Both the position numbers and the translations under genes were made by a program. From NCBI GenBank assembly GCA_964057225.1, contig OZ059896.1, positions 4,836,001 to 4,900,000 on the forward strand: a stretch of DNA of 64,000 bases, written 5' to 3'. Within the stretch, counting starts at the first letter, position 1. Every line of letters starts with the position of its first letter. This DNA comes from Auanema rhodensis. Its lineage: Eukaryota; Nematoda; Chromadorea; Rhabditida; Rhabditidae. Positions 15,580 to 28,500 of the stretch are shown here, in pieces. Below the pieces are notes generated by a model. It was not told the origin of the DNA and made no database searches. It saw only the letters and a list, made by a program, of their open reading frames with translations.

Positions 15580-18500
15580 GCGGTTTTCAAAATTAGATTC
15601 CCCATGTCCATATTAGTCTAAAAACAAATTTTTATTGATATTGGTTCATGGTAACCATGACTTTGAAATTTACGTGAACTTTAATTTATGCTAATTAAAT
15701 GTACACGTGATGTGCACTTGGTATGTAACTCGCCTCACGTGAAAGATAAAGAGATGCGGTTTGCAAAATTAGATTCCCCATGTCCATATTAGTCTAAAAA
15801 CAAATTTTTATTGATATTGGTTCATGGTAACCATGACTTTGAAATTTACGTGAACTTTAATTTATGCTAAATAAATGTACACGTGATGTGCACCTGGAAT
15901 GTAACTCGCTTCACATGAAAGATAAAGAGATGCGGTTTTCAAAATTAGATTCCCCATGTCCATATTAGTCTAAAAACAAATTTTTATTGATATTGGTGTA
16001 TGGTAATCATGACTTTGAAATTTACGTGAACTTTAATTTATGCTAATTGAATGTACACGTGATGTGCACTTGGTATGTAACTCGCTTCACGTGAAAGATA
16101 AAGAGATGCGGTTTTCGAAATTAGATTCCCCATGTCCATATTAGTCGAAAAACGAATTTTTATTGATATTGGTGCATGGTAACCATGACTTTGAAATTTA
16201 CGTGAACTTTAATTTATGCTAATTAAATGTACACGTGATGTGCACTTGGTATGTAACTCGCTTCACGTGAAAGATAAAGAGATGCGGTTTTCAAAATTAG
16301 ATTCCCCATGTCCATATTAGTCTAAAAACAAATTTTTATTGATATTGGTTCATGGTAACCATGACTTTGAAATTTACGTGAACTTTAATTTATGCTAATT
16401 AAATGTACACGTGATGTGCACTTGGTATGTAACTCGCTTCACGTGAAAGATAAAGAGATGACGTTTTCAAAATTAGATTCCCCATGTCCATATTAGTCTA
16501 AAAACAAATTTTTATTGATATTGGTGCATGGTAACCATGACTTTGAAATTTACGTGAACTTTAATTTATGCTAATTAAATGTACACGTGATGTGCACTTG
16601 GTATGTAACTCGCTTCACGTGAAAGATAAAGAGATGCGGTTTTCAAAATTAGATTCCCCATGTCCATATTAGTCTAAAAACAAATTTTTATTGATATTGG
16701 TTCATGGTAACCATGACTTTGAAATTTACGTGAACTTTAATTTATGCTAATTAAATGTACACGTGATGTGCACTTGGTATGTAACTCGCTTCACGTGAAA
16801 GATAAAGAGATGACGTTTTCAAAATTAGATTCCCCATGTCCATATTAGTCTAAAAACAAATTTTTATTGATATTGGTTCATGCTAACCATGACTTTGAAA
16901 TTTACGTGAACTTTAATTTATGCTAATTAAATGTACACGTGATGTGCACTTGGTATGTAACTCGCTTCACGTGAAAGATAAAGAGATGCGGTTTTCAAAA
17001 TTAGATTCCCCATGTCCATATTAGTCTAAAAACAAAATTTTATTGATATTGATGCATGGTAACCATGACTTTGAAATTTAAGTGAACTTTAATTTATGCT
17101 AATTAAATGTACACGTGATGTGCACTTGGTATGTAACTCGCTTCACGTGAAAGATAAAGAGATGCGGTATTCAAAATTAGATTCCCCATGTCCATATTAG
17201 TCTAAAAACAAATTTTTATTGATATTGGTGCATGGTAACCATGACTTTGAAAATTACGTGAACTTTAATTTATGCTAATTGAATGTACACGTGATGTGCA
17301 CTTGGTATGTAACTCGCTTCACGTGAAAGATAAAGAGATGCGGTTTTCGAAATTAGATTCCCCATGTCCATATTAGTCTAAAAACAAATTTTTATTGATA
17401 TTGGTTCATGGTAACCATGATTTTGAAATTTACGTGAACTTTACTTTATGCTAATTAAATGTACACGTGATGTGCACTTGGTATGTAACTCGCTTCGCGT
17501 GAAAGATAAATAGATGCGGTTTTCAAAATTAGATTCCCCATGTCCATATTAGTCTAAAAACAAATTTTTATTGATATTGGTTCATGGTAACCATGACTTT
17601 GAAATTTACGTGAACTTTAATTTATGCTAATTAAATGTACACGTGATGTGCACTTGGTATATAACTCGCCTCACGTGAAAGATAAAGAGATGCGGTTTGC
17701 AAAATTAGATTCCCCATGTCCATATTAGTCTAAAAACAAATTTTTATTGATATTGGTTCATGGTAACCATGACTTTGAAATTTACGTGAACTTTAATTTA
17801 TGCTAAATAAATGTACACGTGATGTGCACCTGGAATGTAACTCGCTTCACATGAAAGATAAAGAGATGCGGTTTTCAAAATTAGATTCCCCATGTCCATA
17901 TTAGTCTAAAAACAAATTTTTATTGATATTGGTGTATGGTAATCATGACTTTGAAATTTACGTGAACTTTAATTTATGCTAATTGAATGTACACGTGATG
18001 TGCACTTGGTATGTAACTCGCTTCACGTGAAAGATAAAGAGATGCGGTTTTCGAAATTAGATTCCCCATGTCCATATTAGTCGAAAAACGAATTTTTATT
18101 GATATTGGTGCATGGTAACCATGACTTTGAAATTTACGTGAACTTTAATTTATGCTAATTAAATGTACACGTGATGTGCACTTGGTATGTAACTCGCTTC
18201 ACGTGAAAGATAAAGAGATGCGGTTTTCAAAATTAGATTCCCCATGTCCATATTAGTCTAAAAACAAATTTTTATTGATATTGGTTCATGGTAACCATGA
18301 CTTTGAAATTTACGTGAACTTTAATTTATGCTAATTAAATGTACACGTGATGTGCACTTGGTATGTAACTCGCTTCACGTGAAAGATAAAGAGATGACGT
18401 TTTCAAAATTAGATTCCCCATGTCCATATTAGTCTAAAAACAAATTTTTATTGATATTGGTGCATGGTAACCATGACTTTGAAATTTACGTGAACTTTAA

Positions 18501-19460
18501 TTTATGCTAATTAAATGTACACGTGATGTGCACTTGGTATGTAACTCGCTTCACGTGAAAGATAAAGAGATGCGGTTTTCAAAATTAGATTCCCCATGTC
18601 CATATTAGTCTAAAAACAAATTTTTATTGATATTGGTTCATGGTAACCATGACTTTGAAATTTACGTGAACTTTAATTTATGCTAATTAAATGTACACGT
18701 GATGTGCACTTGGTATGTAACTCGCTTCACGTGAAAGATAAAGAGATGACGTTTTCAAAATTAGATTCCCCATGTCCATATTAGTCTAAAAACAAATTTT
18801 TATTGATATTGGTTCATGCTAACCATGACTTTGAAATTTACGTGAACTTTAATTTATGCTAATTAAATGTACACGTGATGTGCACTTGGTATGTAACTCG
18901 CTTCACGTGAAAGATAAAGAGATGCGGTTTTCAAAATTAGATTCCCCATGTCCATATTAGTCTAAAAACAAAATTTTATTGATATTGATGCATGGTAACC
19001 ATGACTTTGAAATTTAAGTGAACTTTAATTTATGCTAATTAAATGTACACGTGATGTGCACTTGGTATGTAACTCGCTTCACGTGAAAGATAAAGAGATG
19101 CGGTATTCAAAATTAGATTCCCCATGTCCATATTAGTCTAAAAACAAATTTTTATTGATATTGGTGCATGGTAACCATGACTTTGAAAATTACGTGAACT
19201 TTAATTTATGCTAATTGAATGTACACGTGATGTGCACTTGGTATGTAACTCGCTTCACGTGAAAGATAAAGAGATGCGGTTTTCGAACTTAGATTCCCCA
19301 TGTCCATATTAGTCTAAAAACAAATTTTTATTGATATTGGTTCATGGTAACCATGATTTTGAAATTTACGTGAACTTTACTTTATGCTAATTAAATGTAC
19401 ACGTGATGTGCACTTGGTATGTAACTCGCTTCGCGTGAAAGATAAATAGATGCGGTTTTC
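15580..19460 (+). repeat. Tandem duplication of an 11-monomer block (left)
   Basis: Two adjacent copies of 1,936 bp, about 15.58-17.52 and 17.52-19.46 kb. Matching private markers lie exactly 1,936 apart: the GTCGAAAAACGAA monomer (16,147/18,083), CGCCTCACG (15,734/17,670) and TTACTTTATGC (17,444/19,380). Copy 2 has a private G-to-A change at 17,661. Upstream of copy 1 the GTATTTCGC variant at 15,549 has no counterpart at +1,936, which sets the boundary. Confidence 0.87.
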
Positions 19461-22215
19461 AAAATTAGATTCCCCATGTCCATATTAGTCTAAAAACAAA
19501 TTTTTATTGATATTGGTTCATGGTAACCATGACTTTGAAAATTACGTGAACTTTAATTTATGCTAATTAAATGTACACGTGATGTGCACTTGGTATGTAA
19601 CTCGCTTCACGTGGAAGATAAAGAGATGCGGTTTTCAAAATTAGATTCCCCATGTTCATATTAGTCTAAAAACAAATTTTTATTGATATTGGTGCATGGT
19701 AACCATGACTTTGAAATTTACGTGAACTTTAATTTATGCTAATTGAATGTACACGTGATGTGCACTTGGTATGTGACTCGCTTCACGTGAAAGATAAAGA
19801 GATGCGGTTTGCAAAATTAGATTCCCCATGTCCATATTAGTCTAAAAACAAATTTTTATTGATATTGGTTCATGGTAACCATGACTTTGAAATTTACGTG
19901 AACTTTAATTTATGCTAAATAAATGTACACGTGATGTGCACCTGGAATGTAACTCGCTTCACGTGAAAGATAAAGAGATGCGGTTTTCAAAATTAGATTC
20001 CCCATGTCCATATTAGTCTAAAAACAAATTTTTATTGATATTGGTTCATGCTAACCATGACTTTGAAATTTACGTGAACTATAATTTATGCTAATTGAAT
20101 GTACACGTGATGTGCACTTGGTATGTAACTCGCTTCACGTGAAAGATAAAGAGATGCGGTTTTCGAAATTAGATTCCCCATGTCCATATTAGTCTAAAAA
20201 CAAATTTTTATTGATATTGGTGCATGGTAACCATGACTTTGAAATTTACGTGAACTTTAATTTATGCTAATTAAATGTACACGTGATGTGCACTTGGTAT
20301 GTAACTCGCTTCACGTGAAAGATGAAGAGATGCGGTTTTCAAAATTAGATTCCTCATGTCCATATTAGTCTAAAAACAAATTTTTATTGATATTGGTTCA
20401 TGGTAACCATGACTTTGAAATTTACGTGAACTTTAATTTATGCTAATTAAATGTACACGTGATGTGCACTTGGTATGTAACTCGCTTCACGTGAAAGATA
20501 AAGAGATGTGGTTTTCAAAATTAGATTCCCCATGTCCATATTAGGCTAAAAACAAATTTTTATTGATATTGGTGCATGGTAACCATGACTTTGAAATTTA
20601 CGTGAACTTTAATTTATGCTAATTAAATGTACACGTGATGTGCACTTGGTATGTAACTCGCTTCACGTGAAAGATAAAGAGATGCGGTTTTCAAAATTAG
20701 ATTCCCCATGTCCATATTAGTCTAAAAACAAATTTTTATTGATATTGGTTCATGGTAATCATGACTTTGAAATTTACGTGAACTTTAATTTATTCTAATT
20801 AAATGTACACGTGATGTGCACTTGGTATGTAACTCGCTTCACGTGAAAGATAAAGAGATGCGGTTTTCAAAATTAGATTCACCATGTCCATATTAGTCTA
20901 AAAACAAATTTTTATTGATATTGGTGCATGGTAACCATGACTTTGAAATTTACGTTAACTTTAATTTATGCTAATTAAATGTACACGTGATGTGCACTTG
21001 GTATGTAACTCGCTTCACGTGAAATATAAAAAGATGCGGTTTTCAAAATTAGATTCCCCATGTCCATATTAGTTCAAAAACAAATTTTTATTGATATTGG
21101 TTCATGGTAACCATGACTTTGAAATTTACGTGAACTTTAATTTATGCTAATTAAATGTACACGTGATGTGCACTTGGTATGTAACTTGCTTCACGTGAAA
21201 GATAAAGAGATGCGGTTTTCAAAATTAGATTCCCCATGTCCATATTAGTCTAAAAACAAATTTTTATTGATATTGGTTCATGGTAACCATGACTTTGAAA
21301 TTTACGTGAACTTTAATTTATGCTAATTAAATGTACACGTGATGTGCACTTGGTATGTAACTCGCCTCACGTGAAAGATAAAGAGATGCGGTTTGCAAAA
21401 TTAGATTCCCCATGTCCATATTAGTCTAAAAACAAATTTTTATTGATAATGGTTCATGGTAACCATGACTTTGAAATTTACGTGAACTTTAATTTATGCT
21501 AAATAAATGTACACGTGATGTGCACCTGGAATGTAACTCGCTTCACGTGAAAGATAAAGAGATGCGGTTTTCAAAATTAGATTCCCCATGTCCATATTAG
21601 TCTAAAAACAAATTTTTATTGATATTGGTTCATGGTAACCATGACTTTGAAATTTACGTGAACTTTAATTTATGCTAATTAAATGTACACGTGATGTGCA
21701 CTTGGTATGTAACTCGCTTCACGTGAAAGATAAAGAGATGACGTTTTCAAAATTAGATTCCCCATGTCCATATTAGTCTAAAAACAAATTTTTATTGATA
21801 TTGGTGCATGGTAACCATGACTTTGAAATTTACGTTAACTTTAATTTATGCTAATTAAATGTACACGTGATGTGCACTTGGTATGTAACTCGCTTCACGT
21901 GAAAGATAAAGAGATGCGGTTTTCAAAATTAGATTCCCCATGTCCATATTAGTCTAAAAACAAATTTTTATTGATATTGGTTCATGGTAACCATGACTTT
22001 GAAATTTACGTGAACTTTAATTTATGCTAATTAAATGTACACGTGATGTGCACTTCTTATGTAACTCGCTTCACGTGAAAGAAAAAGAGATGACGTTTTC
22101 AAAATTAGATTCCCCATGTCCATATTAGTCTAAAAACAAATTTTTATTGATATTGGTGCATGGTAACCATGACTTTGAAATTTACGTGAACTTTAATTTA
22201 TGCTAATTAAATGTA

Positions 22216-22255
22216 CACGTGATGTGCACTTGGTATGTAACTCGCTTCACGTGAA
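22216..22255. other. Paired CACGTG palindromes of the monomer
   Basis: Almost every monomer has two CACGTG hexamers, with starts 31 bp apart: one in TACACGTGATG and one inside the 10-bp palindrome TTCACGTGAA, with GTGCAC between them. CACGTG is the canonical E-box/G-box core bound by many bHLH and bZIP proteins. On the - strand the first site reads ATCACGTG, which also fits the budding-yeast centromere CDEI consensus RTCACRTG bound by Cbf1. The motif is seen directly; any binding or centromere role is inference. Several monomers have lost one site (CTTCGCGTG, CTTCACATG, ACACGGG), so strict purifying selection is not evident. Confidence 0.6.
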
Positions 22256-22333
22256 AGATAAAGAGATGCGGTTTTCAAAATTAGATTCCCCATGTCCATA
22301 TTAGTCTAAAAACAAATTTTTATTGATATTGGT

Positions 22334-22348
22334 TCATGGTAACCATGA
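22334..22348. other. Dyad TCATGGTAACCATGA of the monomer
   Basis: This is a 13-bp dyad, CATGGTAACCATG, with a single central base, extended to 15 bp in copies that carry TTCATGG in place of TGCATGG. It is present in nearly all monomers on both arms and contains a GGTAACC core. With the CACGTG pair it gives each 176-bp unit several places able to form short hairpins or cruciforms. Satellite centromeres without CENP-B boxes have been reported as enriched in such dyad symmetry, so this is a candidate non-B DNA element. No experimental property can be read from the sequence. Confidence 0.6.
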
Positions 22349-25300
22349 CTTTGAAATTTACGTGAACTTTAATTTATGCTAATTAAATGTACACGTGATG
22401 TGCACTTGGTATGTAACTCGCTTCACGTGAAAGATAAAGAGATGACGTTTTCAAAATTGGATTCCCCATGTCCATATTAGTCTAAAAACAAATTTTTATT
22501 GATATTGGTTCATGCTAACCATGACTTTGAAATTTACGTGAACTTTAATTTATGCTAATTAAATGTACACGTGATGTGCACTTGGTATGTAACTCGCTTC
22601 ACGTGAAAGATAAAGAGATGCGGTTTTCAAAATTAGATTCCCCATGTCCATATTAGTCTAAAAACAAATTTTTATTGATATTGGTGCATGGTAACCATGA
22701 CTTTGAAATTTACGTGAACTTTAACTTATGCTAATTAAATGTACACGTGATGTGCACTTGGTATGTAACTCGCCTCACGTGAAAGATAAAGAGATGCGGT
22801 TTTCAAAATTAGATTCCCCATGTCCATATGAGTCTAAAAACAAATTTTTATTGATATTGGTTCATGGTAACCATGATTTTGAAATTTACGTGAACTTTAC
22901 TTTATGCTAATTAAATGTACACGTGATGTGCACTTGGTATGTAACTCGCTTCGCGTGAAAGATAAATAGATGCGGTTTTCAAAATTAGATTCCCCATGTC
23001 CATATTAGTCTAAAAACAAATTTTTATTGATATTGGTTCATGGTAACCATGACTTTGAAAATTACGTGAACTTTAATTTATGCTAATTAAATGTACACGT
23101 GATGTGCACTTGGTATGTAACTCGCTTCACGTGGAAGATAAAGAGATGCGGTTTTCAAAATTAGATTCCCCATGTTCATATTAGTCTAAAAACAAATTTT
23201 TATTGATATTGGTGCATGGTAACCATGACTTTGAAATTTACGTGAACTTTAATTTATGCTAATTGAATGTACACGTGATGTGCACTTGGTATGTGACTCG
23301 CTTCACGTGAAAGATAAAGAGATGCGGTTTGCAAAATTAGATTCCCCATGTCCATATTAGTCTAAAAACAAATTTTTATTGATATTGGTTAATGGTAACC
23401 ATGACTTTGAAATTTACGTGAACTTTAATTTATGCTAAATAAATGTACACGTGATGTGCACCTGGAATGTAACTCGCTTCACGTGAAAGATAAAGAGATG
23501 CGGTTTTCAAAATTAGATTCCCCATGTCCATATTAGTCTAAAAACAAATTTTTATTGATATTGGTTCATGTTAACCATGACTTTGAAATTTACGTGAACT
23601 TTAATTTATGCTAATTGAATGTACACGTGATGTGCACTTGGTATGTAACTCGCTTCACGTGAAAGATAAAGAGATGCGGTTTTCGAAATTAGATTCCCCA
23701 TGTCCATATTAGTCTAAAAACAAATTTTTATTGATATTGGTGCATGGTAACCATGACTTTGAAATTTACGTGAACTTTAATTTATGCTAATTAAATGTAC
23801 ACGTGATGTGCACTTGGTATGTAACTCGCTTCACGTGAAAGATAAAGAGATGCGGTTTTCAAAATTAGATTCCCCATGTCCATATTAGTCTAAAAACAAA
23901 TTTTTATTGATATTGGTTCATGGTAACCATGACTTTGAAATTTACGTGAACTTTAATTTATGCTAATTAAATGTACACGTGATGTGCACTTGGTATGTAA
24001 CTCGCTTCACGTGAAAGATAAAGAGATGCGGTTTTCAAAATTAGATTCCCCATGTCCATATTAGTCTAAAAACAAATTGTTATTGATATTGGTGCATGGT
24101 AACCATGACTTTGAAATTTACGTGAACTTTAATTTATGCTAATTAAATGTACACGTGATGTGCACTTGGTATGTAACTCGCTTCACGTGAAAGATAAAGA
24201 GATGCGGTTTTCAAAATTAGATTCCCCATGTCCATATTAGTCTAAAAACAAATTTTTATTGATATTGGTTCATGGTAATCATGACTTTGAAATTTACTTG
24301 AACTTTAATTTATTCTAATTAAATGTACACGTGATGTGCACTTGGTATGTAACTCGCTTCACGTGAAAGATAAAGAGATGCGGTTTTCAAAATTAGATTC
24401 ACCATGTCCATATTAGTCTAAAAACAAATTTTTATTGATATTGGTGCATGGTAACCATGACTTTGAAATTTACGTGAACTTTAATTTATGCTAATTAAAT
24501 GTACACGTGATGTGCACTTGGTATGTAACTCGCTTCACGTGAAATATAAAGAGATGCGGTTTTCAAAATTAGATTCCCCATGTCCATATTAGTCTAAAAA
24601 CAAATTTTTATTGATATTGGTTCATGGTAACCATGACTTTGAAATTTACGTGAACTTTAATTTATGCTAATTAAATGTACACGTGATGTGCACTTGGTAT
24701 GTAACTCGCTTCACGTGAAAGATAAAGAGATGCGGTTTTCAAAATTAGATTCCCCATGTCCATATTAGTCTAAAAACAAATTTTTATTGATATTGGTTCA
24801 TGGTAACCATGACTTTGAAATTTACGTGAACTTTAATTTATGCTAATTAAATGTACACGTGATGTGCACTTGGTATGTAACTCGCCTCACGTGAAAGATA
24901 AAGAGATGCGGTTTGCAAAATTAGATTCCCCATGTCCATATTAGTCTAAAAACAAATTTTTATTGATATTGGTTCATGGTAACCATGACTTTGAAATTTA
25001 CGTGAACTTTAATTTATGCTAAATAAATGTACACGTGATGTGCACCTGGAATGTAACTCGCTTCACGTGAAAGATAAAGAGATGCGGTTTTCAAAATTAG
25101 ATTCCCCATGTCCATATTAGTCTAAAAACAAATTTTTATTGATATTGGTTCATGCTAACCATGACTTTGAAATTTACGTGAACTTTACTTTATGCTAATT
25201 AAATGTACACGTGATGTGCACTTGGTATGTAACTCGCTTCGCGTGAAAGATAAATAGATGCGGTTTTCAAAATTAGATTCCCCATGTCCATATTAGTCTA

Positions 25301-25368
25301 AAAACAAATTTTTATTGATATTGGTTCATGGTAACCATGACTTTGAAATTTACGTGAACTTTAATTTA

Positions 25369-25586
25369 CGTACGTGCTAATTAAATGTACACGTGTACAT
25401 TTAATTAGCATAAATTAAAGTTCACGTAAATTTCAAAGTCATGGTTACCATGAACCAATATCAATAAAAATTTGTTTTTAGACTAATATGGACATGGGGA
25501 ATCTAATTTTGAAAACCGCATCTCTTTATCTTTCACGTGAAGCGAGTTACATACCAAGTGCACATCACGTGTACATTTAATTAGCA
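25369..25586. other. Strand-switch junction and asymmetric spacer
   Basis: The left arm is intact to 25,368 (ends in AATTTA). It is followed by six bases, CGTACG (25,369-25,374), that are absent from the monomer. Then come 21 bases of + monomer (25,375-25,395) that run through a shared CACGTG directly into - orientation. The axis of local symmetry is 25,392/25,393, but the axis that aligns private variants of the arms is 25,477.5. The right arm therefore has one extra monomer at the centre, which forms most of this 218-bp spacer. The left terminal monomer (variants CTTCGCGTG and AAATAG) pairs with the second right monomer, not the first. A fold-back duplication followed by loss of one arm's central monomer with a 6-bp filler would give this arrangement; that mechanism is inferred. 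Confidence 0.9.
25375..25410. repeat. Perfect 36-bp palindrome at the strand switch
   Basis: Each half is TGCTAATTAAATGTACAC or its complement, meeting at CAC/GTG between 25,392 and 25,393. Symmetry stops at 25,374 (G) against 25,411 (T). If the 6-bp insertion at 25,369-25,374 is skipped, symmetry resumes through AATTTA/TAAATT and the rest of the monomer, with only monomer-to-monomer variants as mismatches. The centre coincides with an intrinsic palindrome present in every monomer, so the join could have used this 6-bp self-complementary site as microhomology. Confidence 0.95.
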
Positions 25587-28500
25587 TAAATTAAAGTTCA
25601 CGTAAATTTCAAAGTCATGGTTACCATGAACCAATATCAATAAAAATTTGTTTTTAGACTAATATGGACATGGGGAATCTAATTTTGAAAACCGCATCTA
25701 TTTATCTTTCACGCGAAGCGAGTTACATACCAAGTGCACATCACGTGTACATTTAATTAGCATAAAGTAAAGTTCACGTAAATTTCAAAGTCATGGTTAG
25801 CATGAACCAATATCAATAAAAATTTGTTTTTAGACTAATATGGACATGGGGAATCTAATTTTGAAAACCGCATCTCTTTATCTTTCACGTGAAGCGAGTT
25901 ACATTCCAGGTGCACATCACGTGTACATTTATTTAGCATAAATTAAAGTTCACGTAAATTTCAAAGTCATGGTTACCATGAACCAATATCAATAAAAATT
26001 TGTTTTTAGACTAATATGGACATGGGGAATCTAATTTTGCAAACCGCATCTCTTTATCTTTCACGTGAGGCGAGTTACATACCAAGTGCACATCACGTGT
26101 ACATTTAATTAGCATAAATTAAAGTTCACGTAAATTTCAAAGTCATGGTTACCATGAACCAATATCAATAAAAATTTGTTTTTAGACTAATATGGACATG
26201 GGGAATCTAATTTTGAAAACCGCATCTCTTTATCTTTCACGTGAAGCGAGTTACATACCAAGTGCACATCACGTGTACATTTAATTAGCATAAATTAAAG
26301 TTCACGTAAATTTCAAAGTCATGGTTACCATGAACCAATATCAATAAAAATTTGTTTTTAGACTAATATGGACATGGGGAATCTAATTTTGAAAACCGCA
26401 TCTCTTTATATTTCACGTGAAGCGAGTTACATACCAAGTGCACATCACGTGTACATTTAATTAGCATAAATTAAAGTTCACGTAAATTTCAAAGTCATGG
26501 TTACCATGCACCAATATCAATAAAAATTTGTTTTTAGACTAATATGGACATGGTGAATCTAATTTTGAAAACCGCATCTCTTTATCTTTCACGTGAAGCG
26601 AGTTACATACCAAGTGCACATCACGTGTACATTTAATTAGAATAAATTAAAGTTCAAGTAAATTTCAAAGTCATGATTACCATGAACCAATATCAATAAA
26701 AATTTGTTTTTAGACTAATATGGACATGGGGAATCTAATTTTGAAAACCGCATCTCTTTATCTTTCACGTGAAGCGAGTTACATACCAAGTGCACATCAC
26801 GTGTACATTTAATTAGCATAAATTAAAGTTCACGTAAATTTCAAAGTCATGGTTACCATGCACCAATATCAATAACAATTTGTTTTTAGACTAATATGGA
26901 CATGGGGAATCTAATTTTGAAAACCGCATCTCTTTATCTTTCACGTGAAGCGAGTTACATACCAAGTGCACATCACGTGTACATTTAATTAGCATAAATT
27001 AAAGTTCACGTAAATTTCAAAGTCATGGTTACCATGAACCAATATCAATAAAAATTTGTTTTTAGACTAATATGGACATGGGGAATCTAATTTTGAAAAC
27101 CGCATCTCTTTATCTTTCACGTGAAGCGAGTTACATACCAAGTGCACATCACGTGTACATTTAATTAGCATAAATTAAAGTTCACGTAAATTTCAAAGTC
27201 ATGGTTACCATGCACCAATATCAATAAAAATTTGTTTTTAGACTAATATGGACATGGGGAATCTAATTTCGAAAACCGCATCTCTTTATCTTTCACGTGA
27301 AGCGAGTTACATACCAAGTGCACATCACGTGTACATTCAATTAGCATAAATTAAAGTTCACGTAAATTTCAAAGTCATGGTTAGCATGAACCAATATCAA
27401 TAAAAATTTGTTTTTAGACTAATATGGACATGGGGAATCTAATTTTGAAAACCGCATCTCTTTATCTTTCACGTGAAGCGAGTTACATTCCAGGTGCACA
27501 TCACGTGTACATTTATTTAGCATAAATTAAAGTTCACGTAAATTTCAAAGTCATGGTTACCATTAACCAATATCAATAAAAATTTGTTTTTAGACTAATA
27601 TGGACATGGGGAATCTAATTTTGCAAACCGCATCTCTTTATCTTTCACGTGAAGCGAGTCACATACCAAGTGCACATCACGTGTACATTCAATTAGCATA
27701 AATTAAAGTTCACGTAAATTTCAAAGTCATGGTTACCATGCACCAATATCAATAAAAATTTGTTTTTAGACTAATATGAACATGGGGAATCTAATTTTGA
27801 AAACCGCATCTCTTTATCTTCCACGTGAAGCGAGTTACATACCAAGTGCACATCACGTGTACATTTAATTAGCATAAATTAAAGTTCACGTAATTTTCAA
27901 AGTCATGGTTACCATGAACCAATATCAATAAAAATTTGTTTTTAGACTAATATGGACATGGGGAATCTAATTTTGAAAACCGCATCTATTTATCTTTCAC
28001 GCGAAGCGAGTTACATACCAAGTGCACATCACGTGTACATTTAATTAGCATAAAGTAAAGTTCACGTAAATTTCAAAATCATGGTTACCATGAACCAATA
28101 TCAATAAAAATTTGTTTTTAGACTCATATGGACATGGGGAATCTAATTTTGAAAACCGCATCTCTTTATCTTTCACGTGAGGCGAGTTACATACCAAGTG
28201 CACATCACGTGTACATTTAATTAGCATAAGTTAAAGTTCACGTAAATTTCAAAGTCATGGTTACCATGCACCAATATCAATAAAAATTTGTTTTTAGACT
28301 AATATGGACATGGGGAATCTAATTTTGAAAACCGCATCTCTTTATCTTTCACGTGAAGCGAGTTACATACCAAGTGCACATCACGTGTACATTTAATTAG
28401 CATAAATTAAAGTTCACGTAAATTTCAAAGTCATGGTTAGCATGAACCAATATCAATAAAAATTTGTTTTTAGACTAATATGGACATGGGGAATCCAATT

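Larger units (their letters stand above)
22200..22375 (+). repeat. Representative satellite monomer (176 bp)
   Basis: One ordinary copy from the core of the left arm, phased to start at ATGCTAATTA and end at TAATTT; the phase is arbitrary. A consensus built by eye has 57 G or C in 176 (32%). It is unusually rich in short dyads: TGTACA, CACGTG (22,216-22,221), GTGCAC (22,224-22,229), TTCACGTGAA (22,246-22,255) and TCATGGTAACCATGA (22,334-22,348). An A/T-rich tract (TAAAAACAAATTTTTATTGA) lies between the two dyad clusters. It contains five CpG dinucleotides, about the number expected from base composition. The length is in the range often seen for satellites that wrap one nucleosome plus linker. 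Confidence 0.95.
1..25368 (+). repeat. 176-bp satellite array, left (+) arm
   Basis: About 144 head-to-tail copies of a 176-bp monomer, with no interruption by any other sequence. Marker variants recur at exact multiples of 176 (for example 2,140, 3,724 and 4,604 are 9 and 5 monomers apart; 13,400 to 22,728 is 53). The only length changes I find are a 3-bp deletion in the monomers at about 1,831 and 6,052 and a 1-bp deletion near 11,715. Monomers differ from one another by a few scattered substitutions. Per-copy landmarks, in order, are TGCTAATTAAATGTACACG, GATGTGCACTTGG, TTCACGTGAAAGATAAAGAG, ATGCGGTTTTC, CCATGTCCATATTAGTC and CATGGTAACCATG. The array begins mid-monomer at base 1, so it continues to the left. 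Centromeric or heterochromatic identity is inferred from monomer length and organisation; the sequence cannot prove it. Confidence 0.98.

Noticed and set aside
22200-22375. CENP-B box, telomere repeat, or tRNA-type A/B boxes in the monomer.
   Set aside because: No stretch matches the CENP-B box core, no TTAGGG- or TTTAGGG-like run occurs, and GGTTCATGG does not satisfy the B-box GGTTCRA core.
25375-25410. Terminal inverted repeat of a DNA transposon or MITE.
   Set aside because: Both halves are ordinary monomer sequence and no non-satellite interior or target-site duplication is present. The six bases CGTACG are too short to be an element.
25369-25586. Technical fold-back (a palindromic read or misassembly) as the cause of the strand switch.
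   Set aside because: Not excluded, but unlikely. The arms differ by private substitutions on each side (left: 17,661, 19,288, about 21,074, 21,449, 23,571; right: 29,606, 31,568), by whole-monomer indels of 1, 8 and 16 copies, and by a 1-bp deletion. A duplicated read would give identical arms. Reads crossing 25.4 kb would settle it.
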